From contig NZ_JAASAH010000009.1 in NCBI RefSeq assembly GCF_012726235.1, positions 1-64,000 on the forward strand: 64,000 nucleotides of DNA. Reading direction: 5' to 3'. Below, piece by piece: positions 25,933-33,503 of this stretch. The notes beneath the pieces were generated by a model. That model made no database searches. It was not told where the DNA came from and worked only from the letters and a program-made list of their open reading frames with translations. The first letter of the stretch is position 1, and every line of letters begins with the position of its first letter. A program made the position numbers and the translations under genes. Source of the DNA: Streptomyces sp. HNM0574 (GTDB lineage Bacteria > Actinomycetota > Actinomycetes > Streptomycetales > Streptomycetaceae).

Positions 25933-27336
25933 TCAGAACCCGCCGCCGAACCCCCCGCCGTCGAAGCCTCCGCCGAAGCCGCCTCCGCCGCCGTCGAAAC
26001 CGCCGCCGAAGGAGTCGCCGCCGTAGTCGCCGCCGTAGGCATCGGCGTCGCCGGCCCAGGCGGTGCCCGCGCCCATGGAGGAGCCGAGCATGGTGCCGAT
26101 CAGCATGCCGGACATCATCGACGTCCCGTAGCCGCCGAAGAAGCCGCCGGCCCAGGGCCCGTAGGCCGGGCCCGCCTCCCAGTAGGGCCGGCGCCCGCGC
26201 GCCGTCTCCACCTCGCGGGCCATCGGCGGCTCACCGTCGTCCAGCCGCGCGGCGTCGGCGGCGCAGACGGGGACCGCGCGCGGCTCGCCGCCCTCGGGCG
26301 CCCACTGGCGGTCGTCGACGGACGGGCCGTGCCGCGGGTCGAAGAAGCACGGGGAGCGGCGCTCGGGCAGGGGTTCGCCGGCGCGGCGGGCGCGCAGCGT
26401 GGTGAGCGCGAAGCGGCCGGCCTCCAGTTCGCTGGTCACGGCCTGCACGTCGCGCGGTGAACGGACGCGCCGCATGGCGGACTTGGCCTCTTCGTAGGCG
26501 TCGAGTGCCTCGGTGTAGTCGCGGAGCAGCGCCTCGTTCTCCTCCCGGGTGGCGCCGCCGGGGGCGCCGGGGCGGAAGTCGAGCCGGTCGAGCTCCTCGC
26601 CGTAGGCGGTGACGTCCTCGTCGACGGTGGCCTTGACGCGCTCCAGCTCGGCCGCGTTCTCACGGCGGACGCGGCGGGCGTTGCGCGCGGTGAGGAAGGC
26701 CAGGGAGGCGAGGCCGCCGAGCATCAGGACGCCGAGCGCGAGCCCGCCGAAGCCCGGACTGCCGTCGGGGGCGCCGGAGTTGCCGTTGCTGTTGCCGTTG
26801 CCGTCGGCCGCGCTGCCGGTGCCGTCACCGACGGCGGCCGCCGCCGTGTCGACGAAGGTGCCGAGCGAGGCGGCGTCGACGGTGCCGTGCTGCTCGGTCT
26901 CGCGGGCGAGGGACTGGGCGGTGCCGGCGGACATCAGGTCGGTGTCGGCGGCGGCGCCGAAGTCATCCCCGAGGAGGACGCCGTAGACCCCGGCGCGTCC
27001 GGTGGCCTCGCGGATGTCGGAGAGGACGGTCTGCTGGTGGTAGGCGGGGTCGTCCGGGAGGACGATGACGTAGACCGGCCGGTCCGTCGACTCGATCTTC
27101 TGCGAGAGCGCGTCCTGTTCGGCCCGGCTGAGGCGTTCACGGGCGGCGTCGTCCACGTACACGGGCTCGGCGCGCAGGCCCTTGCCGATCTCCTCGGGGG
27201 TGGCCGGGTCGGCCGCCTGCGCGGGGACGGCGAGGGCGAGCAGGGCCGCGACGACGGCGAGCACCATCAGGAGCGCCGCGAGGGGACCCGCGCCGCCCCG
27301 GGTCCGAAACCGGGGAACTGCTCCGTGCCGCGTCAT
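25933..27336 (-). CDS. TPM-domain membrane protein with Gly/Phe-rich tail
   Basis: 467-aa protein with a signal/anchor helix (PLAALLMVLAVVAALLALAVPAQAAD), an extracytoplasmic TPM-like domain (YVIVLPDDPAYHQQTVLSDIREATGRAGVYGVLLGD), a central transmembrane helix (GLALGVLMLGGLASLAFLTA) and a cytoplasmic coiled-coil stretch. The last 35 residues are a low-complexity run of Gly, Phe, Asp and Tyr. TPM proteins are linked to membrane-protein or photosystem turnover in other organisms; the role in Streptomyces is unclear. AAGGAGG sits 10-11 nt before the ATG. Confidence 0.85.
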   Translation of the reverse strand: MTRHGAVPRFRTRGGAGPLAALLMVLAVVAALLALAVPAQAADPATPEEIGKGLRAEPVYVDDAARERLSRAEQDALSQKIESTDRPVYVIVLPDDPAYHQQTVLSDIREATGRAGVYGVLLGDDFGAAADTDLMSAGTAQSLARETEQHGTVDAASLGTFVDTAAAAVGDGTGSAADGNGNSNGNSGAPDGSPGFGGLALGVLMLGGLASLAFLTARNARRVRRENAAELERVKATVDEDVTAYGEELDRLDFRPGAPGGATREENEALLRDYTEALDAYEEAKSAMRRVRSPRDVQAVTSELEAGRFALTTLRARRAGEPLPERRSPCFFDPRHGPSVDDRQWAPEGGEPRAVPVCAADAARLDDGEPPMAREVETARGRRPYWEAGPAYGPWAGGFFGGYGTSMMSGMLIGTMLGSSMGAGTAWAGDADAYGGDYGGDSFGGGFDGGGGGFGGGFDGGGFGGGF

Positions 27337-27521
27337 GTCCCCATTGTCCTCCTTCCGGGGGTTTTCCGGAACGGCCGTGCGAGCACGGGACGCGCACACG
27401 CAGCGGACATAAGGGACGTACGGAGCGTGGTTTCCGTACACATGTCGCACTCGCCAACTCACTGTGCGTACATGCGGCTTCGGGGGGTGTGCCCGCCGGT
27501 AAGGGGTTCGGGATCCCGGTC

Positions 27522-27575
27522 TTGCTTTTTACCTTTCTTAGAACTTACGGTCTCGTAACCTACGGCGCCGTAGGT
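27522..27575 (+). promoter_or_regulatory. desaturase promoter with two adjoining operators
   Basis: TTGCTT (27522-27527), an 18-bp spacer and TACGGT (27546-27551) fit a sigma-70-like promoter. A 14-nt imperfect palindrome TTACG-N4-CGTAA (27545-27558) overlies the -10 and abuts a perfect 18-bp palindrome at 27558-27575 (ACCTACGGC and its complement). This pattern suits a TetR-type fatty-acid regulator. Confidence 0.6.
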
Positions 27576-27643
27576 GCGTCTCCCCGCACTGCTCGAACCG
27601 CCGCACCGTCCCCGCAGAACGTCCCCGAATGACTGGAGCCGCC

Positions 27644-28615
27644 GTGACCGTGAGCACCGCCCTGCACCCGAACACCGACGAGTGGACGGACGCCCGGCTG
27701 CTCTACGCGCTCGAGGAAGTGGTGGAGAAGGAACTCAACCGCCACATGAAGGTGGCCAACGACTGGATGCCGCACGAGTACGTGCCCTGGAGCGACGGCC
27801 GGAACTTCGCCGGTCCGCTGGAGGGCGAGCCCTGGGCTCCGGACCAGTCGAAGGTCACCGCGATCGGGCGCACGGCGCTCGTCGTCAACCTCCTCACGGA
27901 GGACAACCTCCCCTCGTACCACCACGAGATCGCCACCCTCTTCGGCCGGGACGGCGCCTGGGGCACCTGGGTGCACCGCTGGACCGCCGAGGAGGGCCGG
28001 CACGGCATCGTCATGCGCGACTACCTGCTCACCTCGCGCGCGGTGGACCCGGACGAGCTGGAGCGGTTCCGGATGGCGCACATGTCGGAGGGCTTCGAGT
28101 CCGACAACCGGCACAGCATGCTGCACTCGGTCGCGTACGTCGCGTTCCAGGAGCTGGCCACCCGCGTCTCGCACCGCAACACGGGCCACGAGTCCGGCGA
28201 TCCGGTCTGCGACCGCATGCTCGCCCGCATCGCCAAGGACGAGAACCTGCACATGATCTTCTACCGCAACCTGCTGCGGGCGGCCTTCGACCTCGCGCCC
28301 GACCTGACGATGCGGGCCGTGCGGGACGTCGTGGTCGACTTCCGGATGCCCGGCCACGGGATGCCCGGATTCGAGCGCGCCGCCGCCCGGATGGCGCTCG
28401 GCGGGATCTACAACCTGCGCATCCACCACGACGACGTGATCCAGCCCGTGCTGCGCTTCCTGAAGGTCATGGAGATCGACGGGCTCGGCCCCGAAGGTCT
28501 CAAGGCCCAGGAGGAGTTGGGCCTCTACCTGGACGGACTCGACGGCGAGGCCCGCAAGTTCGACGAGAAGCTGGCCGCCCGCGAGGCCCGCAAGCAGGCC
28601 CGCGCGAGCGCCTGA
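27644..28615 (+). CDS. acyl-[ACP] desaturase (DesA type)
   Basis: Soluble di-iron enzyme that introduces a double bond into acyl-ACP. The two iron-binding motifs are EEGRHG (EExxH) and DENLH (DExxH, a variant of ExxH), with the first-helix ligand in the ELNRHMKVANDWMPHEYVPW region, all typical of actinobacterial DesA. GTG at 27644 is chosen because TGGAG lies 5 nt upstream and gives the family start VTVSTALHPNTDEW; the ATG at 27629 lacks an RBS. Two operator palindromes upstream imply tight lipid-responsive repression. Confidence 0.93.
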   Translation: MTVSTALHPNTDEWTDARLLYALEEVVEKELNRHMKVANDWMPHEYVPWSDGRNFAGPLEGEPWAPDQSKVTAIGRTALVVNLLTEDNLPSYHHEIATLFGRDGAWGTWVHRWTAEEGRHGIVMRDYLLTSRAVDPDELERFRMAHMSEGFESDNRHSMLHSVAYVAFQELATRVSHRNTGHESGDPVCDRMLARIAKDENLHMIFYRNLLRAAFDLAPDLTMRAVRDVVVDFRMPGHGMPGFERAAARMALGGIYNLRIHHDDVIQPVLRFLKVMEIDGLGPEGLKAQEELGLYLDGLDGEARKFDEKLAAREARKQARASA

Positions 28616-28621
28616 CGACGA

Positions 28622-28649
28622 GGGGGCGGGCCCGCGCGGGCCCGCCCCC
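28622..28649. terminator. bidirectional terminator, desaturase / nitroreductase
   Basis: A 28-bp perfect G/C-only palindrome 6 nt after the desaturase stop and 8 nt before the convergent nitroreductase stop. Confidence 0.8.
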
Positions 28650-28657
28650 GTCCCGTC

Positions 28658-29332
28658 TCAGAGCCGGACCATGACCTCGTCGAGCGGCTTGCGCCGCAGG
28701 TCCGGCACGTGCGCGTCCGGCGCCGGATAGCCGACGGGCACGACGTAGGCGGCGCGTTCCTCCGCCGGGCGCTCGCAGATGTCGTTGAGGAAGCGCATCG
28801 GGCTCGGCGTGTGCGTGAGCGTGGCCAGCCCCGCCTGGTGCAGGGACGCGAGGAGGAGTCCGACGGCGATGCCGACGGACTCCTTCGTGTAGTACGGGCG
28901 GGGCGTGTGCGGCCCCTTGTGCACCTCGAAGACGACGATCACCGCGGGCGCCGTCTCCAGGAACGGCTTGTGCTCGTCGGTGCCCAGCGGCGCCAGCGCG
29001 GACAGCCACTCCTCGGAGGCCCGCCGCCCGTAGAACTCCCGCTCCTCCGCCTCGGCCGCCTCCCGCAGCCGCCGCTTGCGCGCGGGATCGGTGAGCACGA
29101 CGAACCGCCAGGGCTGCACGTGCGCCCCGCTCGGCGCCGTCGCGGCCGTACGGATCGCGTACTCGACGACGCCGTCCGGCACCGGACGCGGGTCGAAGTC
29201 GCGTACCGTCCGGCGGCGGCTCATCACGTCGTGGAAGGCACGGCAGCGCTCCGCCGCCTGCTCGGCGGGCACGGTCATCGGACGCAGCGGGACCGTACGG
29301 GGCGCGGGTGCGGATTCTCCGGTATGGACCAT
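28658..29332 (-). CDS. nitroreductase family FMN oxidoreductase
   Basis: Flavin-dependent oxidoreductase of the nitroreductase fold. FMN-contact motifs are visible: SRRRTVRDFDPRPVP (phosphate-binding Arg-rich start), AATAPSGAHVQPWRFVVL, and SVGIAVGLLLASLHQAGLATLTHTPSPM. The closest type may be the iodotyrosine-deiodinase/BluB-like branch, judged by the PSGAHVQPW and LTHTPSPMRFLN segments; substrate unknown. ATG at 29332 is the longest start and lacks an obvious RBS; ATG at 29278 is an alternative. Confidence 0.85.
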   Translation of the reverse strand: MVHTGESAPAPRTVPLRPMTVPAEQAAERCRAFHDVMSRRRTVRDFDPRPVPDGVVEYAIRTAATAPSGAHVQPWRFVVLTDPARKRRLREAAEAEEREFYGRRASEEWLSALAPLGTDEHKPFLETAPAVIVVFEVHKGPHTPRPYYTKESVGIAVGLLLASLHQAGLATLTHTPSPMRFLNDICERPAEERAAYVVPVGYPAPDAHVPDLRRKPLDEVMVRL

Positions 29333-29362
29333 GGACGCAGCACAGCACAGCGGGCCCGGGCG

Positions 29363-29399
29363 AAAAAGAGTTGCGGCGGACTTGGCGCATCCCTACCGT
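29363..29399 (+). promoter_or_regulatory. WblC/WhiB7-like promoter of the ABC-F gene
   Basis: An A-rich block AAAAAGAG (29363-29370) abuts the -35 TTGCGG (29371-29376), then a 17-bp spacer and -10 TACCGT (29394-29399). An A/T-rich element directly upstream of the -35 is the hallmark of WhiB7/WblC-activated antibiotic-response promoters. Confidence 0.6.
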
Positions 29400-29405
29400 T
29401 CTCGG

Positions 29406-29753
29406 TGGCTCTGTTGCCGAACAAGGAGAAGGACGTTGCTCGACTGAGGTCATGAGACACCGTGTGCCCCGCCGCCTGTGCGCGCGTACGGCCACGAGTG
29501 CGACCTCGGACGCGAGCCCGGAGCCTTCCGGAGCCCCCGATTCCCCCGGACCGCCCGTACGCGGGCACCGCCGCCGCGCACGCACGCGCGCCGGGAATCC
29601 CCGGCTCCCCCGCTCCCCTCTCCCCGCCCGATCCCCGCCCCTCGGCCCGGCCGGCGCTCCGGCCGCCCGGCCGTCGGCCGCGGGCCCGGTGTCTCCCCGC
29701 CGCCCCTGCACCTGCGCCCCGGACGCGCCCGCGCGTCCAGAACGGGAGACCCC
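29406..29753 (+). promoter_or_regulatory. long ABC-F leader with three-codon upstream ORF
   Basis: About 350 nt of leader. Near its 5' end AAGGAG (29423-29428) is spaced 7 nt from TTG-CTC-GAC-TGA (29436-29447), a potential three-codon ORF. Close to the gene, a hairpin (29721-29727 with 29732-29738) precedes the RBS, and GTCTCCC (29691-29697) is complementary to the RBS segment GGGAGAC (29744-29750). This looks like a ribosome-sensing attenuator, as found ahead of other antibiotic-resistance ABC-F genes. Confidence 0.5.
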
Positions 29754-31403
29754 GTGTCCGCCACCCGCCCCACCCCGCGCCCCGGCTCCGCCCCGGCCGT
29801 GCCCTCCGCTTCCGCCGCCGTCGCCTGCGACGGCCTCGGCTTCGCCTGGCCCGACGGCACCCCGGTGCTGGAAGGCTTCGACTGGACGGCAGGCCCCGGA
29901 CGTACCGGCCTGATCGGCGCCAACGGCTCCGGAAAATCCACCCTGTTGCGGCTCCTCGCCGGCGAACTGCGCCCGGACGAGGGCTCCGTGCACGTCACCG
30001 GCGAGACGGGGTACCTGCCGCAGGACCTCACGCTCGACACCGGCCTGCGCGTCGACGCGGTACTCGGCATCGACCGACGGCGGGCCGCGCTGCACGCCAT
30101 CGAGGCCGGGGACCCGGCCGAGGAGCACTTCACCGTCCTCGGCGACGACTGGGACGTCGAGGAGCGCGCCCGCGCCACCCTCGACCAGCTCGGACTCGCG
30201 CACATCGGCCTCGACCGCACCATCGGCGAGGTCTCGGGCGGCGAGTCGGTGCTGCTGCGGCTGGCCGAACTCCTGCTGCGCCGCCCGCGCGTGCTGCTGC
30301 TCGACGAGCCGACGAACAACCTCGACCTGAGTGCCCGGCAGAGCCTGTACGCGGCGCTCGCCGCCTGGAAGGGAGTGCTGATCGTGGTCAGCCACGACCG
30401 TGAACTGCTGCGCCACGTCGACCAGATCGCCGAGCTCCGCGAGGGCTCGGTGCACACCTACGGCGGCGGCATCGACGCGTACGAGGAGGCCGTCGCCACC
30501 GAGCAGGAGGCGGCGCGGCGCATGGTGCGGTCCGCCGAGTCCGACGTGCGGCGGCAGAAGCGCGAACTCGCCGAGGCCCAGGGCAAGCTGGCCAAACGGG
30601 TGCGCTACGGCGACAAGATGTACGCCAGCAAGCGCGAGCCGCGGATCGTGATGAACCAGCGCAAGCGCGCCGCGCAGGAGTCGGCCGGAAAGCACCGGGC
30701 GACGCACGAGCAGCGGCTGGAGCAGGCGAAGGACCGGCTGGAGGAGGCCGAGGGCCAGCTCCGCTCGGACGACGAGATCCGGGTCGACCTGCCGTACACG
30801 GCGGTGCCCGCCGGCCGGACGGTGCTCACCGCCGAGGGCGCCGTGCTGCGCGGCGGCGTCCGCGTCGAGCTGGAGCTGCGCGGCCCGGAGCGGATCGCGC
30901 TGGTCGGGGACAACGGCGCGGGCAAGACGACACTGCTGCGGACCGTCGCCGGTCAACTCCCGCCCGAGCGCGGGGAGGTGCGGGCGCACGTCCCGCACCG
31001 GTACCTGCCGCAGCGGCTCGACGTCCTCGACGACGGGCTGTCCGTGGCCGAGAACGTCGCCCGGCTGGCACCGGACGCGACGGTCAACCGCGTCCGCGCC
31101 CGGCTGGCCCGCTTCCTCTTCCGGGGCGCCCGGGCCGACCGGCCGGTGGGCACGCTCTCGGGCGGCGAACGGTTCCGCGCGACGCTCGCCGCGCTGATGC
31201 TCGCCGAACCGGCGCCGCAGCTGCTGATGCTGGACGAGCCGACGAACAACCTCGACCTGGCCAGCGTCCGCCACCTGCGCACGGCGCTGGACGGGTACCA
31301 GGGCGCGCTGATCGTCGTCAGCCACGACCTGGCGTTCCTGCGGGAGCTGGGTGTCACCCGGTGGCTGCGGCTGGCGGACGGAGAGCTGCGGGAGGAGGTG
31401 TGA
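29754..31403 (+). CDS. ABC-F family ATPase, antibiotic-resistance type
   Basis: 549-aa twin-ABC protein without membrane segments, probably a ribosome-protection or translation factor. The first cassette has GANGSGKSTLL, VSGGESVLLRL and LLLDEPTNNLDL; the second has GDNGAGKTTLL, LSGGERFRATL and LMLDEPTNNLDL. A basic inter-domain linker (KRVRYGDKMYASKREPRIVMNQRKRAAQ) is long enough to reach the ribosome. GTG at 29754 is chosen from the GGGAG RBS 8 nt upstream; the open frame extends further but is low-complexity. The promoter and leader point to induction by translation inhibitors. Confidence 0.92.
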   Translation: MSATRPTPRPGSAPAVPSASAAVACDGLGFAWPDGTPVLEGFDWTAGPGRTGLIGANGSGKSTLLRLLAGELRPDEGSVHVTGETGYLPQDLTLDTGLRVDAVLGIDRRRAALHAIEAGDPAEEHFTVLGDDWDVEERARATLDQLGLAHIGLDRTIGEVSGGESVLLRLAELLLRRPRVLLLDEPTNNLDLSARQSLYAALAAWKGVLIVVSHDRELLRHVDQIAELREGSVHTYGGGIDAYEEAVATEQEAARRMVRSAESDVRRQKRELAEAQGKLAKRVRYGDKMYASKREPRIVMNQRKRAAQESAGKHRATHEQRLEQAKDRLEEAEGQLRSDDEIRVDLPYTAVPAGRTVLTAEGAVLRGGVRVELELRGPERIALVGDNGAGKTTLLRTVAGQLPPERGEVRAHVPHRYLPQRLDVLDDGLSVAENVARLAPDATVNRVRARLARFLFRGARADRPVGTLSGGERFRATLAALMLAEPAPQLLMLDEPTNNLDLASVRHLRTALDGYQGALIVVSHDLAFLRELGVTRWLRLADGELREEV

Positions 31404-31468
31404 GGCACGGTGCCGGGCACGCGCCGAAGGGGGCGTCCGCGGGACGTTCGGCGGCGGACGCGGACGGA

Positions 31469-31474
31469 TAGCCT
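31469..31474 (+). promoter_or_regulatory. -10 element for leaderless flavoprotein gene
   Basis: TAGCCT, 6 nt, then the ATG at 31481; no RBS. Confidence 0.55.
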
Positions 31475-31480
31475 CCGGGC

Positions 31481-32398
31481 ATGGAACAGACAATCGTGGT
31501 GGGCGGCGGCGTCATCGGACTCACGACAGCGGTGGTACTCGCCGAACGGGGCGACACCCTGGTCCGCGTCTGGAGCCGTGACCCGGAGCCGGAGACGACC
31601 TCGGCCGTCGCGGGCGGCCTCGCCTGGCCGTACCGGATCGAACCCCTCGACCGGGCCACGGACTGGGCCGTGCGCTCCTTCCGGCACTTCTCCTGGCTCG
31701 CCGAACAGCCGGCCGAGACCGGAGTGCGGCTGGTGCGGGGCGAGATGGCGGAGGGCGGCGATCCGGTACCGGAGGAGTGGCGGGCCCTGGTCGGCAGCCC
31801 GCCCCGCACCCCGCTGATCGACATGCGCGCCTATCTCCCGTACCTGCGGGCCCGGCTGGAGAAGGCGGGCGGCGTGTACGAGCAGCGCGCCGCCGGCTCG
31901 CTCACGGAGGCGGCGGCCGAGGCCCGGGCGGTGGTCAACTGCACCGGCCTGGGCGCCCGTACGCTCGTCCCCGATCCGGGGGTGCGGGCGGTGCGGGGGC
32001 AGGTCGTGGTCGTGGAGAACCCGGGCGTCGAGGAGTGGTACGTCGCGACCGACGAGGGCGCGGCGGGCGAGTCGGCGTACCTGCTGCCGCAGCCGTACGG
32101 GCTCCTGCTCGGCGGCACCGCCGAGGACGGGGCCGAGGACACCGCGCCGGACCCGGCCACCGCCGAGGCCATCATCCGCCGCTGCGCCCGCATCCGCCCC
32201 GAGGTGGCGGAGGCGGCGGTGCTGGAACACCGGGTCGGCCTGCGCCCGTTCCGCCCCGAGGGCGTCAGGCTGGAGGCCGGGACGCTGCCGGACGGCACGC
32301 CCTGCGTGCACAACTACGGGCACGGCGGCGCGGGCATCACCGTCTCCTGGGGCTGCGCGGTGGACGCGGCCGCCTTGGTCGGACCGGCGGGAAGCTGA
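31481..32398 (+). CDS. D-amino-acid oxidase-like FAD-dependent oxidoreductase
   Basis: Flavoprotein of the DAO family (305 aa). The FAD-binding Rossmann motif is VVGGGVIGLTTAVVLAERG at residues 6-24. The C-terminal HNYGHGGAGITVSWGCA is the strongly conserved DAO signature contacting FAD, and GLRPFRPEGVRLE precedes it with the substrate-carboxylate Arg. Probable role: oxidative deamination of D-amino acids, perhaps cell-wall D-amino acids. It appears leaderless and ends at a strong shared terminator. Confidence 0.9.
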   Translation: MEQTIVVGGGVIGLTTAVVLAERGDTLVRVWSRDPEPETTSAVAGGLAWPYRIEPLDRATDWAVRSFRHFSWLAEQPAETGVRLVRGEMAEGGDPVPEEWRALVGSPPRTPLIDMRAYLPYLRARLEKAGGVYEQRAAGSLTEAAAEARAVVNCTGLGARTLVPDPGVRAVRGQVVVVENPGVEEWYVATDEGAAGESAYLLPQPYGLLLGGTAEDGAEDTAPDPATAEAIIRRCARIRPEVAEAAVLEHRVGLRPFRPEGVRLEAGTLPDGTPCVHNYGHGGAGITVSWGCAVDAAALVGPAGS

Positions 32399-32401
32399 CA
32401 C

Positions 32402-32449
32402 GGAACGGGCCGTCGGCGCGGGGGCTGCCCCGCGCCGACGGCCCGTTCC
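32402..32449. terminator. strong bidirectional terminator
   Basis: Perfect 22-bp stem (32402-32423 with 32428-32449) with a 4-nt loop, 4 nt after the flavoprotein stop and 6 nt before the convergent Rieske-gene stop. Confidence 0.9.
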
Positions 32450-32455
32450 CGTGCG

Positions 32456-33370
32456 TCAGTCCGCGCGGGGCAGGCGGACGCGGAGGGAGCCGTCGCCGTC
32501 GAAGCCCGCCTCGAAGGAGGGCTGGGGCGCGGTGGCCGGGCCGTGCACGTTCCAGCCGTCCGAGAGGCGGAAGAGGCTGCCGTCCCAGGGGCACTCGACG
32601 CAGCCGTCCCGCACCTCGCCCTCCGAGAGCGGCCCCGAGTCGTGGCTGCACCGGTCGCCGAGCACGTACGCCTCGTCCTCCGTCATCCGGACCACGAGCA
32701 GCGGGACCTCGCCCAGCATCCGGCGCACCGGCTCGCCCGCCGGGTACTCGTCCAGCGGCCCCATCCCGTACCAGCGCGGCTCCAGCAGGTGCGGCACCGG
32801 CTCGGCCTTGTTGGCGCCGGCCGACTGCCGGTACGCCAGGTGCCCGCCGATCATCGCGCCGAGGCTCGCGCTCGTCAGGCCGGCGCGGGTGAGGGCCCGG
32901 CCGAGGCCGGTGCGGCCGCGGCCGCGCGCGGCCCAGGAGCCGGCGAACAGGCCGATCGCGAGCACGTTGGCACCGGCGTGCACCACGCCGGTGCGCTGCT
33001 GGGCCTCGTGCTGCTCCGCCCAGTCGACCCAGCCGGACCAGGCGGCGGGCAGCGCGCTCAGCACGCCGAGCCCGACGAGGGTGCGGGCGCCGCGTTCCGC
33101 GCCCGGTACGACGTCGAGCACCGCGGCCGACATCCAGGCGCCCACCGGCACCTGCACCAGCGCCGGGTGCAGCGGGTGGCCGAGCCAGCGGCCGTGCAGC
33201 ACGTCGCGGAGCGGGCCGAGCGGCAGCCGCCGTACGGCCCGGCTCAGCGGCCCGGCCACCGTGTCGAGAGGGGTGAACTCGCCGAGGGCGTCCAGTGCCC
33301 GCACCAGCGGGTCACCGGACGCCGTCGCGGCTGGGGAGGGACGCCTGTGCCGTGCCGGATTTCTACGCAT
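32456..33370 (-). CDS. DUF2231 membrane domain fused to Rieske-type [2Fe-2S] domain with altered ligand
   Basis: 304 aa. Residues about 30-190 contain four hydrophobic segments of the DUF2231 type (HGRWLGHPLHPALVQVPVGAW with conserved His, then ARTLVGLGVLSALPAAWSGW). Residues 200-304 form a Rieske domain: the first ligand pair is Cys241-Ser-His243 and the second is Cys260-Pro-Trp-Asp263. The normal second pair is C-P-x-H, so the second histidine is replaced by aspartate (GAC for CAC). The ATG at 33370 lacks a strong RBS. The electron-transfer partner is unknown. Confidence 0.88.
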   Translation of the reverse strand: MRRNPARHRRPSPAATASGDPLVRALDALGEFTPLDTVAGPLSRAVRRLPLGPLRDVLHGRWLGHPLHPALVQVPVGAWMSAAVLDVVPGAERGARTLVGLGVLSALPAAWSGWVDWAEQHEAQQRTGVVHAGANVLAIGLFAGSWAARGRGRTGLGRALTRAGLTSASLGAMIGGHLAYRQSAGANKAEPVPHLLEPRWYGMGPLDEYPAGEPVRRMLGEVPLLVVRMTEDEAYVLGDRCSHDSGPLSEGEVRDGCVECPWDGSLFRLSDGWNVHGPATAPQPSFEAGFDGDGSLRVRLPRAD

Positions 33371-33435
33371 GGCACCCGCTGTGCCACGACACGGCCCGCC
33401 CCAACCCCCCGTCACAGAACCTCACCGGAGCGGAT

Positions 33436-33467
33436 GCGCCCCGAAAGGGGCGCGGGGAACGGCGCGA
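33436..33467. repeat. Streptomyces GGGGCGCGGGGAAC repeat, single copy with hairpin
   Basis: A 22-nt unit (33446-33467) also found twice in tandem at 49141-49184. Here 33436-33442 and 33447-33453 form a 7-bp stem with a GAAA loop, just downstream of the M14 peptidase gene, so it may serve as that gene's terminator. Confidence 0.65.
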
Positions 33468-33503
33468 TCCCCGAAGCACCCGCACCCGGCGACGCGCCCG
33501 CGG

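Noticed and set aside
27320..27352. Three-codon ORF (ATG GGG ACA TGA) overlapping the TPM gene start
   Set aside because: The RBS AAGGAGG is too close to this ATG and at workable distance from the TPM ATG itself; likely coincidence.
28500..31493. 997-codon minus-strand open frame spanning the nitroreductase and ABC-F genes
   Set aside because: Crosses real genes on both strands and a terminator; composition is an Arg/Pro/Gly-rich shadow.
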